Source: Actinocatenispora thailandica
GTDB lineage: Bacteria > Actinomycetota > Actinomycetes > Mycobacteriales > Micromonosporaceae
Direction: 5' to 3'
Length of the DNA: 64,000 nucleotides
NCBI RefSeq assembly: GCF_016865425.1
Contig: NZ_AP023355.1
Span: forward strand, 6,384,198 to 6,448,197
The notes beneath the pieces are model-generated. The model was not told the origin of the DNA and searched no databases. It worked only from the letters and a program-made list of their open reading frames with translations. A program made the translations under genes and the position numbers. Below, one piece after another: positions 7,664 to 16,553 of the stretch (positions within the stretch are counted from its first letter, which is position 1; each line of letters begins with the position of its first letter).

Positions 7664-9133
7664 TCAGGGCTCGGTAACCGTCGGCGGAAGGACCATCAGC
7701 GGCCGAGACACCGCCCCGGGCTCGGCCAGCTTCGCCCCGTCCCGCCCGCTGCGCTTGACGGCATAGAGCGCGTCGTCGGCCCGGCGCAGGGTGTTCTCGG
7801 CGGTCTCGCCGGGTTCCCGCAACGCCACCCCGACGCTGATCGTCCGGCCGACCCGGCGCGCCGCGGAGACGAGCCGCTCGGCGACGGCCTGCGCCTCGGT
7901 CTCGTGGCCGACCTCGACGACGGCGGCGAACTCGTCGCCGCCGATCCGGTACAGGTCGTCCTCGGCGCGGAGGGTGGCCTGCAACGCGCGGACGAGTTCG
8001 ACCAGCAGCCGGTCGCCTTCCTGGTGGCCGTAGGTGTCGTTGACCGCCTTGAACTGGTCGACGTCGACCGCGAGCACGGCGGTACGGGCGGGTTGGGCGC
8101 GGGCCAGCCGCTCGGTGAAGCGGCCGTGGTGCCCCAGCCCGGTGAGCGGATCGGAACTGGCCCGCAGCCGCAGCTGGCCGACCAGCCGGACCCGTTCCAG
8201 GCAGACGAGGGTCTGCGCGGCGAGCAGTTCGAGCAGGCTCACGGTGCCGGTCTCGGGCACGTCGACCCGGTGGTCGACCGCGATCAGGACGCCGCCGTCG
8301 TCGTGCCGGCCGCCGATCGGTACCGCGATCATGGTCCGGATGCCGGCCTCGGTGAGCGATTCGAAGCCGCGTGCGTCCAGGCTTTCCGGATCACCGAGGC
8401 TGTAGGTGGACCCGTGCCGGCGGGTGCGGGCGGCGAGCAGCGCGAGCGCCGGCCGGTCGGCCACGACCAGCAGCCCGGCGAGCGGTCCGCGGGCGGCCTG
8501 TACCCGGGTGTCGCTGCCGACGCCGACCGCGATGGCCGCCGAGGACAGCCCGGCGATGTCCTGCGCGGCGGCGAGGCAGCGTTGCAGCACGGCGGGTTCG
8601 TCGGCGGCGGCGGACAGTTCGACGGCGTGCCGCAGCAGTCGCTGGCCGGCGCTCTCCGCCGGCAGCCCGCCGAGCCCGGCGATGCGCTCGCCGAGCACCT
8701 GCGCGGTCCGGTCCAGCGCGGCGCGTACCTGATCGAGCGGCGGGCCGTCGACCGATTCGATGTTGACGACGCCGAAGGCGGGGCCGTGCGGGCCGACGAT
8801 CGGCGTGCACACCTCGGTACGGACGTCCGGGTCGAGGGGGATGTAGTCGGGGTCGGCGCGCACGTCGCAGACCTCGGCGGCCTTGCCGGTGCGGAAGACC
8901 CGGCCGATCACGCCGGCGTCGGACGGTACCCCGTCGAAGACCTGCCAGGCGCCGGCGGCGCCGAAGCAGCGCAGCCGGCCGCGCAGGTCGAGCAGCACGG
9001 CGATGGTGCCGGGCAGTTGGTCGGACAGTGCCCGCACCGCCGCCTGGCAGGCGTCCGGTACCGACGGCGCGATGGTCACCGTGGTCGCCAGCGCGTCGAC
9101 GAGCCGTCCCTGGTCGATGCCGTCGATGCTCAC
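7664..9133 (-). CDS. diguanylate cyclase with two GAF domains
   Basis: 489 residues from GTG 9133; a TTG at 9166 could add 11. Two GAF-like sensor domains (about residues 20-150 and 170-320) precede a GGDEF domain (about 330-480). The active site is intact (RIGGDEFAAV), and an RxxD inhibitory site (RAED) lies five residues before it, so the protein should make cyclic di-GMP from two GTP and be product-inhibited. No EAL domain and no membrane segment are present, so a cytoplasmic sensor is likely. It stands alone: a hypothetical gene is divergent, and the repeat element lies downstream. An AT-rich stretch at 9200-9230 probably holds the divergent promoters. Confidence 0.9.
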   Translation of the reverse strand: MSIDGIDQGRLVDALATTVTIAPSVPDACQAAVRALSDQLPGTIAVLLDLRGRLRCFGAAGAWQVFDGVPSDAGVIGRVFRTGKAAEVCDVRADPDYIPLDPDVRTEVCTPIVGPHGPAFGVVNIESVDGPPLDQVRAALDRTAQVLGERIAGLGGLPAESAGQRLLRHAVELSAAADEPAVLQRCLAAAQDIAGLSSAAIAVGVGSDTRVQAARGPLAGLLVVADRPALALLAARTRRHGSTYSLGDPESLDARGFESLTEAGIRTMIAVPIGGRHDDGGVLIAVDHRVDVPETGTVSLLELLAAQTLVCLERVRLVGQLRLRASSDPLTGLGHHGRFTERLARAQPARTAVLAVDVDQFKAVNDTYGHQEGDRLLVELVRALQATLRAEDDLYRIGGDEFAAVVEVGHETEAQAVAERLVSAARRVGRTISVGVALREPGETAENTLRRADDALYAVKRSGRDGAKLAEPGAVSRPLMVLPPTVTEP

Positions 9134-9360
9134 GTGCCGGGGCCGAGCCTTCCTGTCGAGCCGCAACGCCGGGCACGTCGTTGACCGGCGTGATGATCTC
9201 TCTCCGTCGCTTTAAAGTGTACGTTGAGTAGCCGTCACGATGGCCGGGCGCGCTCGTTGCGTCGGTTGCGGACCCGATGTCCGCTTGCCCGGCGCCAGTG
9301 AAACCGGACACACCCGTTCGGGGGGTGGCCGGCTCCCGCTCGCACATCCCGGGCGGCAAG

Positions 9361-9678
9361 ATGACGGAGGTGACCAATGCCGCGCACACTCTGCTATCGC
9401 AGTCACTTCCCCGTTACGAGGCACTTCCGACCGGTCAGGTTCCGACCGCTGGCGAGGTCGTTCACCTGACCGGACGCGCGTCACCGCAGTTCGCGCGCGA
9501 GTCGATCCTGTTGCAGGTCGTCAAGGTCGAACCGTCCAGTGTGGACGCCAGCCGGGGCCGGTCGCCGGCCCGCGCCGGCTGGCTCTACCTGACCGGCTGG
9601 GAACTCGATCACAACCGGCGACACCGCGCCGAGCGCACGGTGTTGGTGAACGCGGCGGGCCTGCTGGTCCGGCGCTGA
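9361..9678 (+). CDS. hypothetical protein
   Basis: 105 residues from ATG 9361; the frame is open further upstream (to 9277), and GTG 9370 after GACGGAGG is another possible start. The product is hydrophilic with no signal peptide, membrane segment or motif I recognise; residues such as VKVEPSSVDASRGRSP and GWLYLTGWELDHNRRHRAERTV suggest a small folded cytoplasmic protein. It is followed by a set of strong hairpins. I cannot assign a function; the codon pattern and the terminator behind it favour a real gene. Confidence 0.5.
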   Translation: MTEVTNAAHTLLSQSLPRYEALPTGQVPTAGEVVHLTGRASPQFARESILLQVVKVEPSSVDASRGRSPARAGWLYLTGWELDHNRRHRAERTVLVNAAGLLVRR

Positions 9679-9681
9679 CGC

Positions 9682-9978
9682 CACGGCTCGGTGCGGCTGC
9701 GCCGGCACAGCCGGGCAGTCGCACGCCGAGCCGTGAGCCGCGGGTACGGCGCGGCCCCGCGGAGCACGCGCAGACATGCCGTGACACCGGTCGGTGTCAC
9801 GGCATGTCTGCGCTTTCGTTCCCCTCGACGCCGCGCGCCGGGCAGCGTCCCCGGCGCAGCGGTACGACCGTCCTGATGGGACTATCCAACCTGGACGTAC
9901 GAGTCCGAACACGAGTAACGGCCGGCATCGATGCCGGCCGTCCTCGAACACCGTCGGCGACCCCACCGTCGCCGACGG
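9682..9978. other. cluster of four strong palindromes in an intergenic region
   Basis: No gene is seen between 9679 and 10029. The stretch holds CACGGCTCGG...CCGAGCCGTG (about 9683-9734), the 19-bp stem at 9770-9811, the perfect 20-bp palindrome GGCCGGCATCGATGCCGGCC (9920-9939) and CCGTCGGCGA/TCGCCGACGG (9951-9960 and 9969-9978). It lies between convergent genes, so at least one hairpin probably ends transcription from each side. Confidence 0.6.
9770..9811. terminator. bidirectional hairpin terminator
   Basis: Arms GCAGACATGCCGTGACACC and GGTGTCACGGCATGTCTGC form a perfect 19-bp stem with a 4-base loop (GGTC). It is followed by GCTTTCGTT, a weak T tract, and sits between two convergent genes. 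Confidence 0.7.
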
Positions 9979-10029
9979 CCTGCTCACCCGCTGCGAAGTC
10001 CGACGCCCCCGGCGGCCCCGCAGCACCGA

Positions 10030-10200
10030 TCAGCGCTGACCTGGCACCCGCTCCGCGCGGATCTCGGCCAGCGTGCGGCGAATCGCTTGGTGTCGCTGGG
10101 CCAACCGCTGGGCGCCCTCGTAGGGGTCGGCGACCGACGCCACGGCGCTCCCGCCACGGTGCGGCCAGGACAGCAGCCGGCGCCGGATCCGGTCCAACAT
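10030..10200 (-). CDS. small basic hypothetical protein
   Basis: 56 residues from ATG 10200, with GGGAGGAA placed five to six bases upstream. The product is rich in Arg and Ala (MLDRIRRRLLSWPHR at the start, then a helical stretch with RLAQRHQAIRRTLAEIRAER). No membrane segment. The upstream region (10205-10330) is less GC-rich and has a duplicated GAACTCC on the minus strand, so it probably has its own promoter. Function unknown. Confidence 0.5.
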   Translation of the reverse strand: MLDRIRRRLLSWPHRGGSAVASVADPYEGAQRLAQRHQAIRRTLAEIRAERVPGQR

Positions 10201-10409
10201 CGTTCCTCCCTGCTCGGTCAGGCGGGCAGAAAACCGGCAACGCACAACGGTTTTCCCTCGCTGCAACTTGCTTGGAGTTCTGCGGAGTTCAACGCCGGAT
10301 CGATCCTCGGGTCACGGACGGAACATTCATGATCACTCAAAGGGTGTAACCGGGTCGTTGCCGCCCGGCGACCGTGAGTCCGGACCGCGCTGCCTCTACA
10401 GTGCCGGGC

Positions 10410-10841
10410 ATGGGCGTCGAGATCGAGGTGGTCGGTACCGTCTCCGGTGAGGTCACCGAGGCGTTCCGCCGGCTGCTACCGCAACTGTCCAGGTCGGCCG
10501 CCCCGCCGGACGCCGCCGCGCTGCAGGCGCTCGCCGACCATCCGGCGAACCAGCTGCTCGTCGCGCGCGTCGACGGCCGGATCCTCGGCACCCTGACGCT
10601 CGTCACGTTCCCGATCCCGACCGGGATACGGGCCTGGATCGAGGACGTGGTGGTGGACGGCGCCGCCCGCGGGCACGGTGTCGGCGCGGCGCTGGTCACC
10701 GAGGCGGTGGCGCTGGCCCGCGCCGCCGGCGCCCGTACCGTCGACCTGACCTCACGACCGTCCCGGGAGGCCGCGAACCGGCTCTACCGCCGGCTCGGGT
10801 TCACCGAACGCGCCACCAACAACTACCGCATCACCACCTGA
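10410..10841 (+). CDS. GNAT-family N-acetyltransferase
   Basis: 143 residues. It has the GNAT fold pattern: IEDVVVDGAARGHGVGAALVTEAV is motif A with the acetyl-CoA pyrophosphate loop (R-G-x-G-V/I-G), and ANRLYRRLGFTER is motif B. It transfers acetyl from acetyl-CoA to an unknown amine. TACAGT at 10397-10402 lies seven bases before ATG 10410, so the message is probably leaderless; no ribosome site is visible. The neighbour downstream is convergent. Confidence 0.9.
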   Translation: MGVEIEVVGTVSGEVTEAFRRLLPQLSRSAAPPDAAALQALADHPANQLLVARVDGRILGTLTLVTFPIPTGIRAWIEDVVVDGAARGHGVGAALVTEAVALARAAGARTVDLTSRPSREAANRLYRRLGFTERATNNYRITT

Positions 10842-10952
10842 CCCGCGGATCCCGGCGCCCGTGCCGACCCAGCCGGGCCGGCCGGCGATCAGGCCAGCTG
10901 GGCCGACGATGAGGCCGGGCCGGGTGGGCCGACGGTGGGGCTGGGCCGCCGG

Positions 10953-11708
10953 TCAGGCCGGCTCGCGCAGGTGCCGAACCAGGAACTCGCACCAGGCGGC
11001 GATCGCCGCCTCGCTGGCCGTCGCGTGCCCGCCCGGGAACGCGATCAGCTGCTTGTCCGGCGATCCCAACCGATCGAACAGCTCGAACTGCCCGGCGCGA
11101 TCGAACAGCTCGTCGTCCCACTGCACGTGGTACAGCACCGGTACCCGCAGCCGGGCCGCATCCGCGGCGAGCCGCGGACCGGCGGCCAACCCGGCCGGCA
11201 GCTGATCCGGGTGGCGCAGCCCGAACTTGCCGAGTACCGCGCACCGCACCAGCTCACCGGCGGCGGCCACGAACGGCAGTCCGAACCGGGTCCCCATCGA
11301 CAGCCCCAGGTAACCGACCCGGTCCGCATCGACCGCGGCCAGCGCCGTCACCGCCTCCCGGGCCGCCTGCCAGTCGGCGACCATGCCGCCGACGACGCGC
11401 TCCATCCCGGCCGCCACCATCCGCGCCTGGTACCGCGCCACGTCGAACCGCCCGCCGGCCCGGTCCCCGTGATACGGGCCGTCGATCGCGGCCGCCGCGA
11501 CTCCCGCGGTACCGGCGAACCAGCGGCCGAGCCGGACCTGCCGCGGCGCCCGCTTGTGCCCGCTGCCGCCGTGCCCGAGCAGTACCAACGGAACCGGCGC
11601 CACCGCCCGTTCCGGCAGCCACACCACCCCGGGCACCCCCGCCACCTCGAACCCGCGCTCCAGCACCCCGTCCGCGACCGCATCCGCCGCCCACCGCACC
11701 GCCGTCAC
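10953..11708 (-). CDS. alpha/beta hydrolase (dienelactone-hydrolase-like)
   Basis: 251 residues from GTG 11708. The oxyanion-loop sequence LLGHGGSGHK is near residue 45, the nucleophile elbow GLSMG near residue 140, an acid Asp in VQWDDELF near 200 and the histidine in FPGGHATAS near 230, a complete Ser-Asp-His triad in the expected order. There is no signal peptide, so it should be a cytoplasmic esterase or related hydrolase. Substrate unknown. It is divergent from an acetyltransferase gene and convergent with another. Confidence 0.85.
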   Translation of the reverse strand: MTAVRWAADAVADGVLERGFEVAGVPGVVWLPERAVAPVPLVLLGHGGSGHKRAPRQVRLGRWFAGTAGVAAAAIDGPYHGDRAGGRFDVARYQARMVAAGMERVVGGMVADWQAAREAVTALAAVDADRVGYLGLSMGTRFGLPFVAAAGELVRCAVLGKFGLRHPDQLPAGLAAGPRLAADAARLRVPVLYHVQWDDELFDRAGQFELFDRLGSPDKQLIAFPGGHATASEAAIAAWCEFLVRHLREPA

Positions 11709-11808
11709 AGCATCAACCTCCGAACCCGCCACCACCGACCGTCCGCCGACCATTCTGTTCGCAGATAAATCGGCCGCGGCGACGGAGCAGGTTCGATACC
11801 TTCGCGAG

Positions 11809-12294
11809 ATGCCCACGCTGGAACTGCTCCGTGCCGACCACGCAGCGGCCCTGCTCCTGTTCGAACGCCAGAACCGGGCGTACTTCGCCGCGTCGATCCC
11901 GGACCGCGGCGACGCCTTCTTCACCGACTTCGACGCCCTGCTCGCCGAACGGCTTGCCGAACAGGACGCCGGTACCTGCCGTTTCCATCTGCTCGTCGAC
12001 GACGACGGCTCGGTGCTCGGCCGGTTCAACCTGGTCGACATCGCCGACGGCGAGGCCGAACTGGGGTACCGGATGGCCGAGCACGCCACCGGCCGCGGCC
12101 TCGCCACCGCCGCGGTGGCCGACGTGTGCGTCCGCGCGGCCACCGAGTACGGCCTGTCCGGGCTGCGCGCCCGCGCCACCGTGGCCAACGCCGCGTCCCG
12201 CGTCGTCCTCACCCGCAACGCGTTCACTCCGACCGGCGAGACCGAGCTGAACGGCAAGCCGGCCCTGACGTACGCCCGCCGCCTGGCCGCCTGA
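11809..12294 (+). CDS. GNAT-family N-acetyltransferase (RimJ/RimL-like)
   Basis: 161 residues. It resembles ribosomal-protein acetyltransferases of the RimJ/RimL group: GYRMAEHATGRGLATAAVADV is the acetyl-CoA-binding motif A, and ANAASRVVLTRNAFTPTGE is motif B in which Asn-x-Ala-Ser/Arg is typical of the group. GATACC lies about 12 bases before the ATG and no ribosome site is seen, again suggesting a short or absent leader. The acceptor substrate cannot be read from sequence. Confidence 0.9.
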   Translation: MPTLELLRADHAAALLLFERQNRAYFAASIPDRGDAFFTDFDALLAERLAEQDAGTCRFHLLVDDDGSVLGRFNLVDIADGEAELGYRMAEHATGRGLATAAVADVCVRAATEYGLSGLRARATVANAASRVVLTRNAFTPTGETELNGKPALTYARRLAA

Positions 12295-12391
12295 CCGGGT
12301 GCCGCCGCGCGGGCAGAACTCGACGGGCGGTACGCGATAGGGTGATCGTCCCTGGCGGGATCGCCCGCCCGGCAAGCCGGGAGGCGTGACG

Positions 12392-12979
12392 GTGCGGCGA
12401 AATGCGTTGGTGGGTCTGCTGGTCGTGCCACTGCTGACCATGACGGCCTGCGGCCCCGGCACCGCGAGCGCGCACCACGCGGGCACGCCGAGCGGCGCCC
12501 CGCCTGCGAGCACCTCCAGCGGCCCGTCGCACGCACCGAGCGCATCGTCGCAGGCCACGCTGCCGGCGGGGCTGGTGCTCGGGCCGACCGGGCTGGGGCC
12601 GCTGCACTTCGGGATGACCACCCGGCAGGCCACCGCCACCGGCATGCTGGCCACCCCGGCCACCCGCGCGCCGGAAGCCGACCGGTGCACCGAGTACCCG
12701 CTGACCGGTGGCACCGTGCAGGACGCGTTCGCGATGGTCTCGCCGGACCGCGGGGTGGTGGTGATCGCGGCGCCGCGCGCGGTGCGTACCCCGCAGCACA
12801 TCGGCGCCGGGTCGACCCTGGCGCAGGTGCAGGCCGCGTACCCGAAGCTGGCCCCCTCCCACAACGGCACCAAGGTCGCACCGGTGCCCGGGAACCCGGC
12901 CGCGCAGTACCGGTTCGCGTTCGACGGCGGCACGGTCCTCGCCATCTCCATGATGGACAACCAGGACTGCGCCAGCTGA
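12392..12979 (+). CDS. putative lipoprotein
   Basis: 195 residues from GTG 12392, which has GGGAGG seven bases upstream; GTG 12386 would overlap that site. The N-terminus is a lipoprotein signal ending at LTMTACGPG (Cys about residue 20), followed by a 40-residue Ser/Pro/Ala linker and a compact domain with LGPLHFGMTTRQATATGM, a pattern seen in secreted actinobacterial proteins that carry a 'G.L..GMt..ea' motif. Two cysteines near the middle and the end (DRCTEY and NQDCAS) could form a disulfide outside the cell. Function unknown. Confidence 0.75.
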   Translation: MRRNALVGLLVVPLLTMTACGPGTASAHHAGTPSGAPPASTSSGPSHAPSASSQATLPAGLVLGPTGLGPLHFGMTTRQATATGMLATPATRAPEADRCTEYPLTGGTVQDAFAMVSPDRGVVVIAAPRAVRTPQHIGAGSTLAQVQAAYPKLAPSHNGTKVAPVPGNPAAQYRFAFDGGTVLAISMMDNQDCAS

Positions 12980-13004
12980 CGTCCCCGGCCCGGCCGTCGC
13001 GGCG

Positions 13005-14114
13005 CTACGACCCCGCGGCGGCGTTCGCCGTCGGGTAGGCGGACGGGTACGAGCTGGGATAGCCGGAACACCACGGGCAGCTCGGCGACCACTGGTACCC
13101 GGACTCCCACGGGAACGGCGAGGCGGACGCCTGCCGCGTCGCGGTCGGCCGGCGCGTCGGTGAGGCGGTCTCCCGGCCAGTGCCGGACGGCGACGGCGGT
13201 CTCCCGACCCCCCGGTTCGGCACCGCGCCGGTCGGATGCCGGGACGACGGCGTCGCGGCAGAACGCGACACCGGTGGCTTCGCCGCAGGTGGCGGAGCCG
13301 GCGCACCGCGCTCCGGTGCCGACAACATCGGCAGCGCGACGGCGACGCCGGCCGCGACCACCGCGGCGGCGATTCCGACGACCGCGAGCCGGCGGACCCG
13401 CGACCGCTCCTGCCGCGGCAGCCGTTCGGTCGGCCGTACCGGCCGGAGCCGTCCGGACCCCACCACGCCGCCCGAGCCGCCGCCCTCCACTCCCCCCGCA
13501 GCGCCCGAACCCGGGCCACCCGCGCGCACCACGCCGCCCGAGCCGCCGCCCTCCACTTCCCCCGCAGCGCCCGAACCCGGGCTGCTCTCTCCCACTGCGC
13601 CGCCTTGCCCCACCGCGTACGATCCCGCCTCCGTCGGCCGGTCGTCCGGCGTTTCCTCGGGCGCCGGGCCGGCGAGGTCGGACCGGTCCGTACTCGTGGC
13701 GCTCGACGTGGCGGGCTCGGCGGCCAGGTCGGATCCGGCCGCCGCGGTGGGCACCGCGGGCGCGGCGATCCGCGCCGCGAGGGCGCGGCGGGCGGCGCAC
13801 CACTCCTCCACCGCCGCCGCGGTCGCCGCGTCGTCGGCGCCGGACGCCCGCAGGCAGGCCCGCACGTACGCCTCGACGAACGACTCGCGGGACAGGTTCG
13901 GCAACCGCTTCCCGGCGAGGTTGTCCGACAACGTACTCACCGGCAGCACGTCGTTCGGCGGCCGGTTGGGCACCTCGACGACGCCGGCCAGTGCGGTCAT
14001 CGCCCGCAGCGACGGCTGCCCGGCCCAGGCCCGGAGCCCGCGGAGCGCGGCCAGGAACTCGGCGGCCGTGGTGGCCGCGGACGGGTCGGGACGACGCTCG
14101 GGGGTGACGTCCAT
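13005..14114 (-). CDS. membrane-anchored protein with XRE-like N-terminal domain
   Basis: 369 residues; AAGGAGAG precedes ATG 14114. Residues 15-100 (AAEFLAALRGLRAWAGQPSLR, then LPVSTLSDNLAGKRLPNLS) resemble the helix-turn-helix-like domain common in Streptomyces and Micromonospora proteins. An acidic, Gly/Ser-rich linker follows, with two copies of SGAAG.VEGGGSGGVV encoded by a 57-bp direct repeat (about 13465-13580). A basic stretch (RQERSRVRRL) and one membrane helix (about residues 245-265) lead to a Pro/Ser/Thr-rich outer tail ending in Tyr/Pro repeats (GYPSSYPSAYPTA). A cytoplasmic DNA-binding-like head on an anchored protein suggests a membrane-tethered regulator, but that is inference. 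Confidence 0.75.
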   Translation of the reverse strand: MDVTPERRPDPSAATTAAEFLAALRGLRAWAGQPSLRAMTALAGVVEVPNRPPNDVLPVSTLSDNLAGKRLPNLSRESFVEAYVRACLRASGADDAATAAAVEEWCAARRALAARIAAPAVPTAAAGSDLAAEPATSSATSTDRSDLAGPAPEETPDDRPTEAGSYAVGQGGAVGESSPGSGAAGEVEGGGSGGVVRAGGPGSGAAGGVEGGGSGGVVGSGRLRPVRPTERLPRQERSRVRRLAVVGIAAAVVAAGVAVALPMLSAPERGAPAPPPAAKPPVSRSAATPSSRHPTGAVPNRGVGRPPSPSGTGRETASPTRRPTATRQASASPFPWESGYQWSPSCPWCSGYPSSYPSAYPTANAAAGS

Positions 14115-14186
14115 CGCGCGACTCTCCTTACCGATGTGGATTGCCCAGGAGTATCCCATCAAGTCCAGAACGGGCAAGATCATCCG

Positions 14187-14268
14187 TCCGGAGGCGTTCG
14201 GCGCTGGCCGGATCGCGTCCGGACAGGGCCCCGGCGGGGTCCGGATCGCCGTCCGGATCACGTCCGGA
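14187..14268. promoter_or_regulatory. cluster of five TCCGGA palindromes in a divergent intergenic region
   Basis: The 459-bp gap between the divergent genes starting at 14114 and 14574 holds TCCGGA at 14187, 14218, 14240, 14252 and 14263, mostly within GTCCGGA. The hexamer is its own reverse complement and is GC-rich, so chance clustering is possible in this genome, but five copies in 82 bp next to a putative DNA-binding protein gene is noteworthy. The rest of the gap shows no convincing gene; a 56-codon frame from 14321 lacks support. Confidence 0.3.
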
Positions 14269-14573
14269 CGGCGCGAACCGTTGCCGGACACCATGCCGGA
14301 CGGCTGTGGTGGGTGCCATGCAGATCCCCGTTGGCCGGCTCCTGCGCGCTGCTGGCGTGCTCCCCGCCGGCCTCGTTCCGGGCGCCGACGGCCCGCCCCG
14401 CGCCCCCGGTGGTACCCGCGCGGCGCCGGAGGAGACGCACCAGACGGCCGAGGACCGCAGCGGCCAGGTCACCGAGCAGGACACGTGACCCGGCGGGTCA
14501 CCGGCCGCCCGCACCCCGCCGGTCGGCCCGGCCGGCGGTGCCAGGACACAGACCGAGAGCTGAAGGTGTCGAC

Positions 14574-15581
14574 GTGACGCAGCCCCCCGACCATCCGTAC
14601 CGCGACGGTGCCGCCGGCGCCGGACCCGACCGGACCCAGCCGCCGGACGGCGCCGACCGGACTCAGCCGCCGGACGGCGCCGATCGGACCCACGCAGCGT
14701 GCCGCGCAGACCGGCCCCACGCAGCGTGCCGCGCAGACCGGCCCGAGCCGCCGGACGACTCCGCCGGTCGCCCCCGCCCGCCGTACGAGCCCGCCGGCGC
14801 ACCGGGCGCCGACCTCCCGGCCGAACCGGCCAGGGTCGGCAGCGGCGACCGATCCACCCGGCGCCGCCGGGTCGGGGTGCTCGGCGGCGGGGCGCTGCTG
14901 CTGGTGGCGATCGTCGCGGTCACCGCGGTCGTGCTGACCCGGCCGGACCGGAGCGAGGGTGCCCGGCAGGTCGCGAGCCGCAGCGTGGCGACCACGTCAC
15001 CGGCCCCGACCCGTACCGCGGATGCCCGGAGCGGCCCGCCCTCCGCCTCACCGCGGGCCAGCCACCGCGGCACGCACCGGAGCGAGCCGCCCGCGCACCG
15101 GCCGCCGGCCGAGATCCGCGACAAGGTCGACTGGTCGCCGTTCGAGCACGCGTACGGCAGCGCCACCGAACCCGCGGCCGGCAGCACGTCGGCCCACGGC
15201 GGCGTCACCCAGGTACGGGCGAGCCGGTCGTTCGGCGCCTACGACCGGGCCGGGCTGGCAGCGGTCACCGCGGACGCCCGGTACTTCGGCAGCGCGAGCC
15301 AGGCGCGCAGCCGGTACGACGCCCTCTGCGGCGGCGGTGGCGGGAAGAAGAGCGGGCCGACGAGGAGCGCGACCGTCGGCGACCGGGCCTGCTCGTACCG
15401 CAGTGACGTGAGCGACGGCTCGTCCGGCACCGTGATCCTCTACGTCCAGGTGCTCCGCGGCAACGTGCTGCTGCAGGTCACGCCGATGGCCTTCCACGAC
15501 GGCAGCTGGTCCTCCACCGACCTGGCGACGCTGCGATCCGCCAGCGTGCGCTGCGCCAGCGCCACCGTCACCCGCCTCTGA
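14574..15581 (+). CDS. single-pass membrane protein with tandem-repeat cytoplasmic tail
   Basis: 335 residues from GTG 14574. The first 90 residues are Pro/Asp-rich with tandem repeats (DRTQPPDGA twice or more, HAACRADRP twice) and are predicted cytoplasmic. RRRR and a membrane helix (about residues 103-122) follow, then a Ser/Thr/Pro-rich linker and an outer domain of about 150 residues with four cysteines (ALCGGGGG, RACSYRS, VRCAS) and a pattern like sensor or DUF3558-type lipoprotein domains (ASRSFGAYDRAGLAAVTADARYFGSASQA). It is divergent from the XRE-like membrane protein, so the pair may be functionally linked. No enzymatic motif seen. Confidence 0.75.
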   Translation: MTQPPDHPYRDGAAGAGPDRTQPPDGADRTQPPDGADRTHAACRADRPHAACRADRPEPPDDSAGRPRPPYEPAGAPGADLPAEPARVGSGDRSTRRRRVGVLGGGALLLVAIVAVTAVVLTRPDRSEGARQVASRSVATTSPAPTRTADARSGPPSASPRASHRGTHRSEPPAHRPPAEIRDKVDWSPFEHAYGSATEPAAGSTSAHGGVTQVRASRSFGAYDRAGLAAVTADARYFGSASQARSRYDALCGGGGGKKSGPTRSATVGDRACSYRSDVSDGSSGTVILYVQVLRGNVLLQVTPMAFHDGSWSSTDLATLRSASVRCASATVTRL

Positions 15582-15664
15582 GGACGACAAGGCTCACCTG
15601 CGGTTCGCAGGTGTGGGTACGGCTCCCCGTCCGGGAGCCGTCGGACAGAAGGAGAGAGGCACGA

Positions 15665-16504
15665 ATGAAGGGTGCAACGAGGATCGTGGCCGGCGTGGTC
15701 GCCGCGAGCCTGGGCGCTATCGCCCTGGTCGGTACGCCCGCCGCCGCCCATCCGGGCACGGCACGCACGGCTGACGCCCGCGCCGCCGTGATGCGCTGGG
15801 AAGCGGCGAACCTGCACGGCACCGGAACCTCCGTACGCGTGCAGCAGGTCGGCAACTCCCGCAGCGACGCGACGCAGCTCGAAGCGGAGACCGACAAGCT
15901 CAACCAGGTGCTCCGCGAGCTGATCGCGAACACCGGCTTCGGGACCGGCAGCAGCAACATCCCGAAGGCGAAGCTCACCACCCTGCTGGTCAACATGATC
16001 ACCAAGAACGATCCGTCGATCGCGCCCGACGTGGCGCGCAAGGCGGCTGCGGCGTTGGGCGACCTGGTGGACGTCGCCATGGCCCTGGACACCAAGGAAA
16101 TCGCGACGCTGGTCGAGCAGAGCGGACCGCTGTCCGAGGCGGTCACCGAGATCGCGGGCGAGGTCTCCACCGGCCAGGGCCCGTCACCCGACGCCATCGC
16201 GAAGCTGCTCACCAGCGGCGGAGCCGCCGGCACCGCAGTACTCGCCCTGCTGATCACCGGGCTGACCGTCTACCAGGCCAGCGCGAACCTGCCGCAGTTC
16301 AACGATCTTCTCGACGTCATCGACCCGCTCAGCAGCGACGGCGCCAAGGTCTTCCACACCCTGCCCAGCCAGCTGCGCGCCCCCGAGGCCGAGGCCGCCC
16401 TGCACGTACTGGCCGAGTTCGGCCGGACGCTCGCCTCGATCGACATCGTCAAGATCCTCAAGGTGGCGCAGCACTTCACCGCCCTGCTCCCGCAGCAGAG
16501 CTGA
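15665..16504 (+). CDS. secreted helical protein of unknown function
   Basis: 279 residues; AAGGAGAG lies upstream of ATG 15665. A classical signal peptide (MKGATRIVAGVVAASLGAIA, cut near Ala-Ala-Ala-His at about residue 28) precedes a largely helical body with leucine-rich amphipathic segments and one more hydrophobic stretch at about residues 180-205 (GTAVLALLITGLTVY) that could be a membrane helix. No known domain recognised. A strong terminator follows at 16520, so it is the last gene of its transcript. Confidence 0.7.
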   Translation: MKGATRIVAGVVAASLGAIALVGTPAAAHPGTARTADARAAVMRWEAANLHGTGTSVRVQQVGNSRSDATQLEAETDKLNQVLRELIANTGFGTGSSNIPKAKLTTLLVNMITKNDPSIAPDVARKAAAALGDLVDVAMALDTKEIATLVEQSGPLSEAVTEIAGEVSTGQGPSPDAIAKLLTSGGAAGTAVLALLITGLTVYQASANLPQFNDLLDVIDPLSSDGAKVFHTLPSQLRAPEAEAALHVLAEFGRTLASIDIVKILKVAQHFTALLPQQS

Positions 16505-16519
16505 CGCGGGCAGCACCGG

Positions 16520-16553
16520 ACGCCCCGGCCCCCGTACGGGCCGGGGCGTTTCC
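16520..16553 (+). terminator. intrinsic terminator
   Basis: ACGCCCCGGCCC and GGGCCGGGGCGT form a perfect 12-bp stem with a 6-base loop, followed by TTCC. It lies 16 bases after the stop at 16504. Confidence 0.8.

Noticed and set aside
14321-14488. A 56-codon frame starting MQIPVGRLL
   Set aside because: It has no ribosome site, no recognisable sequence and equal coding look on the opposite strand.
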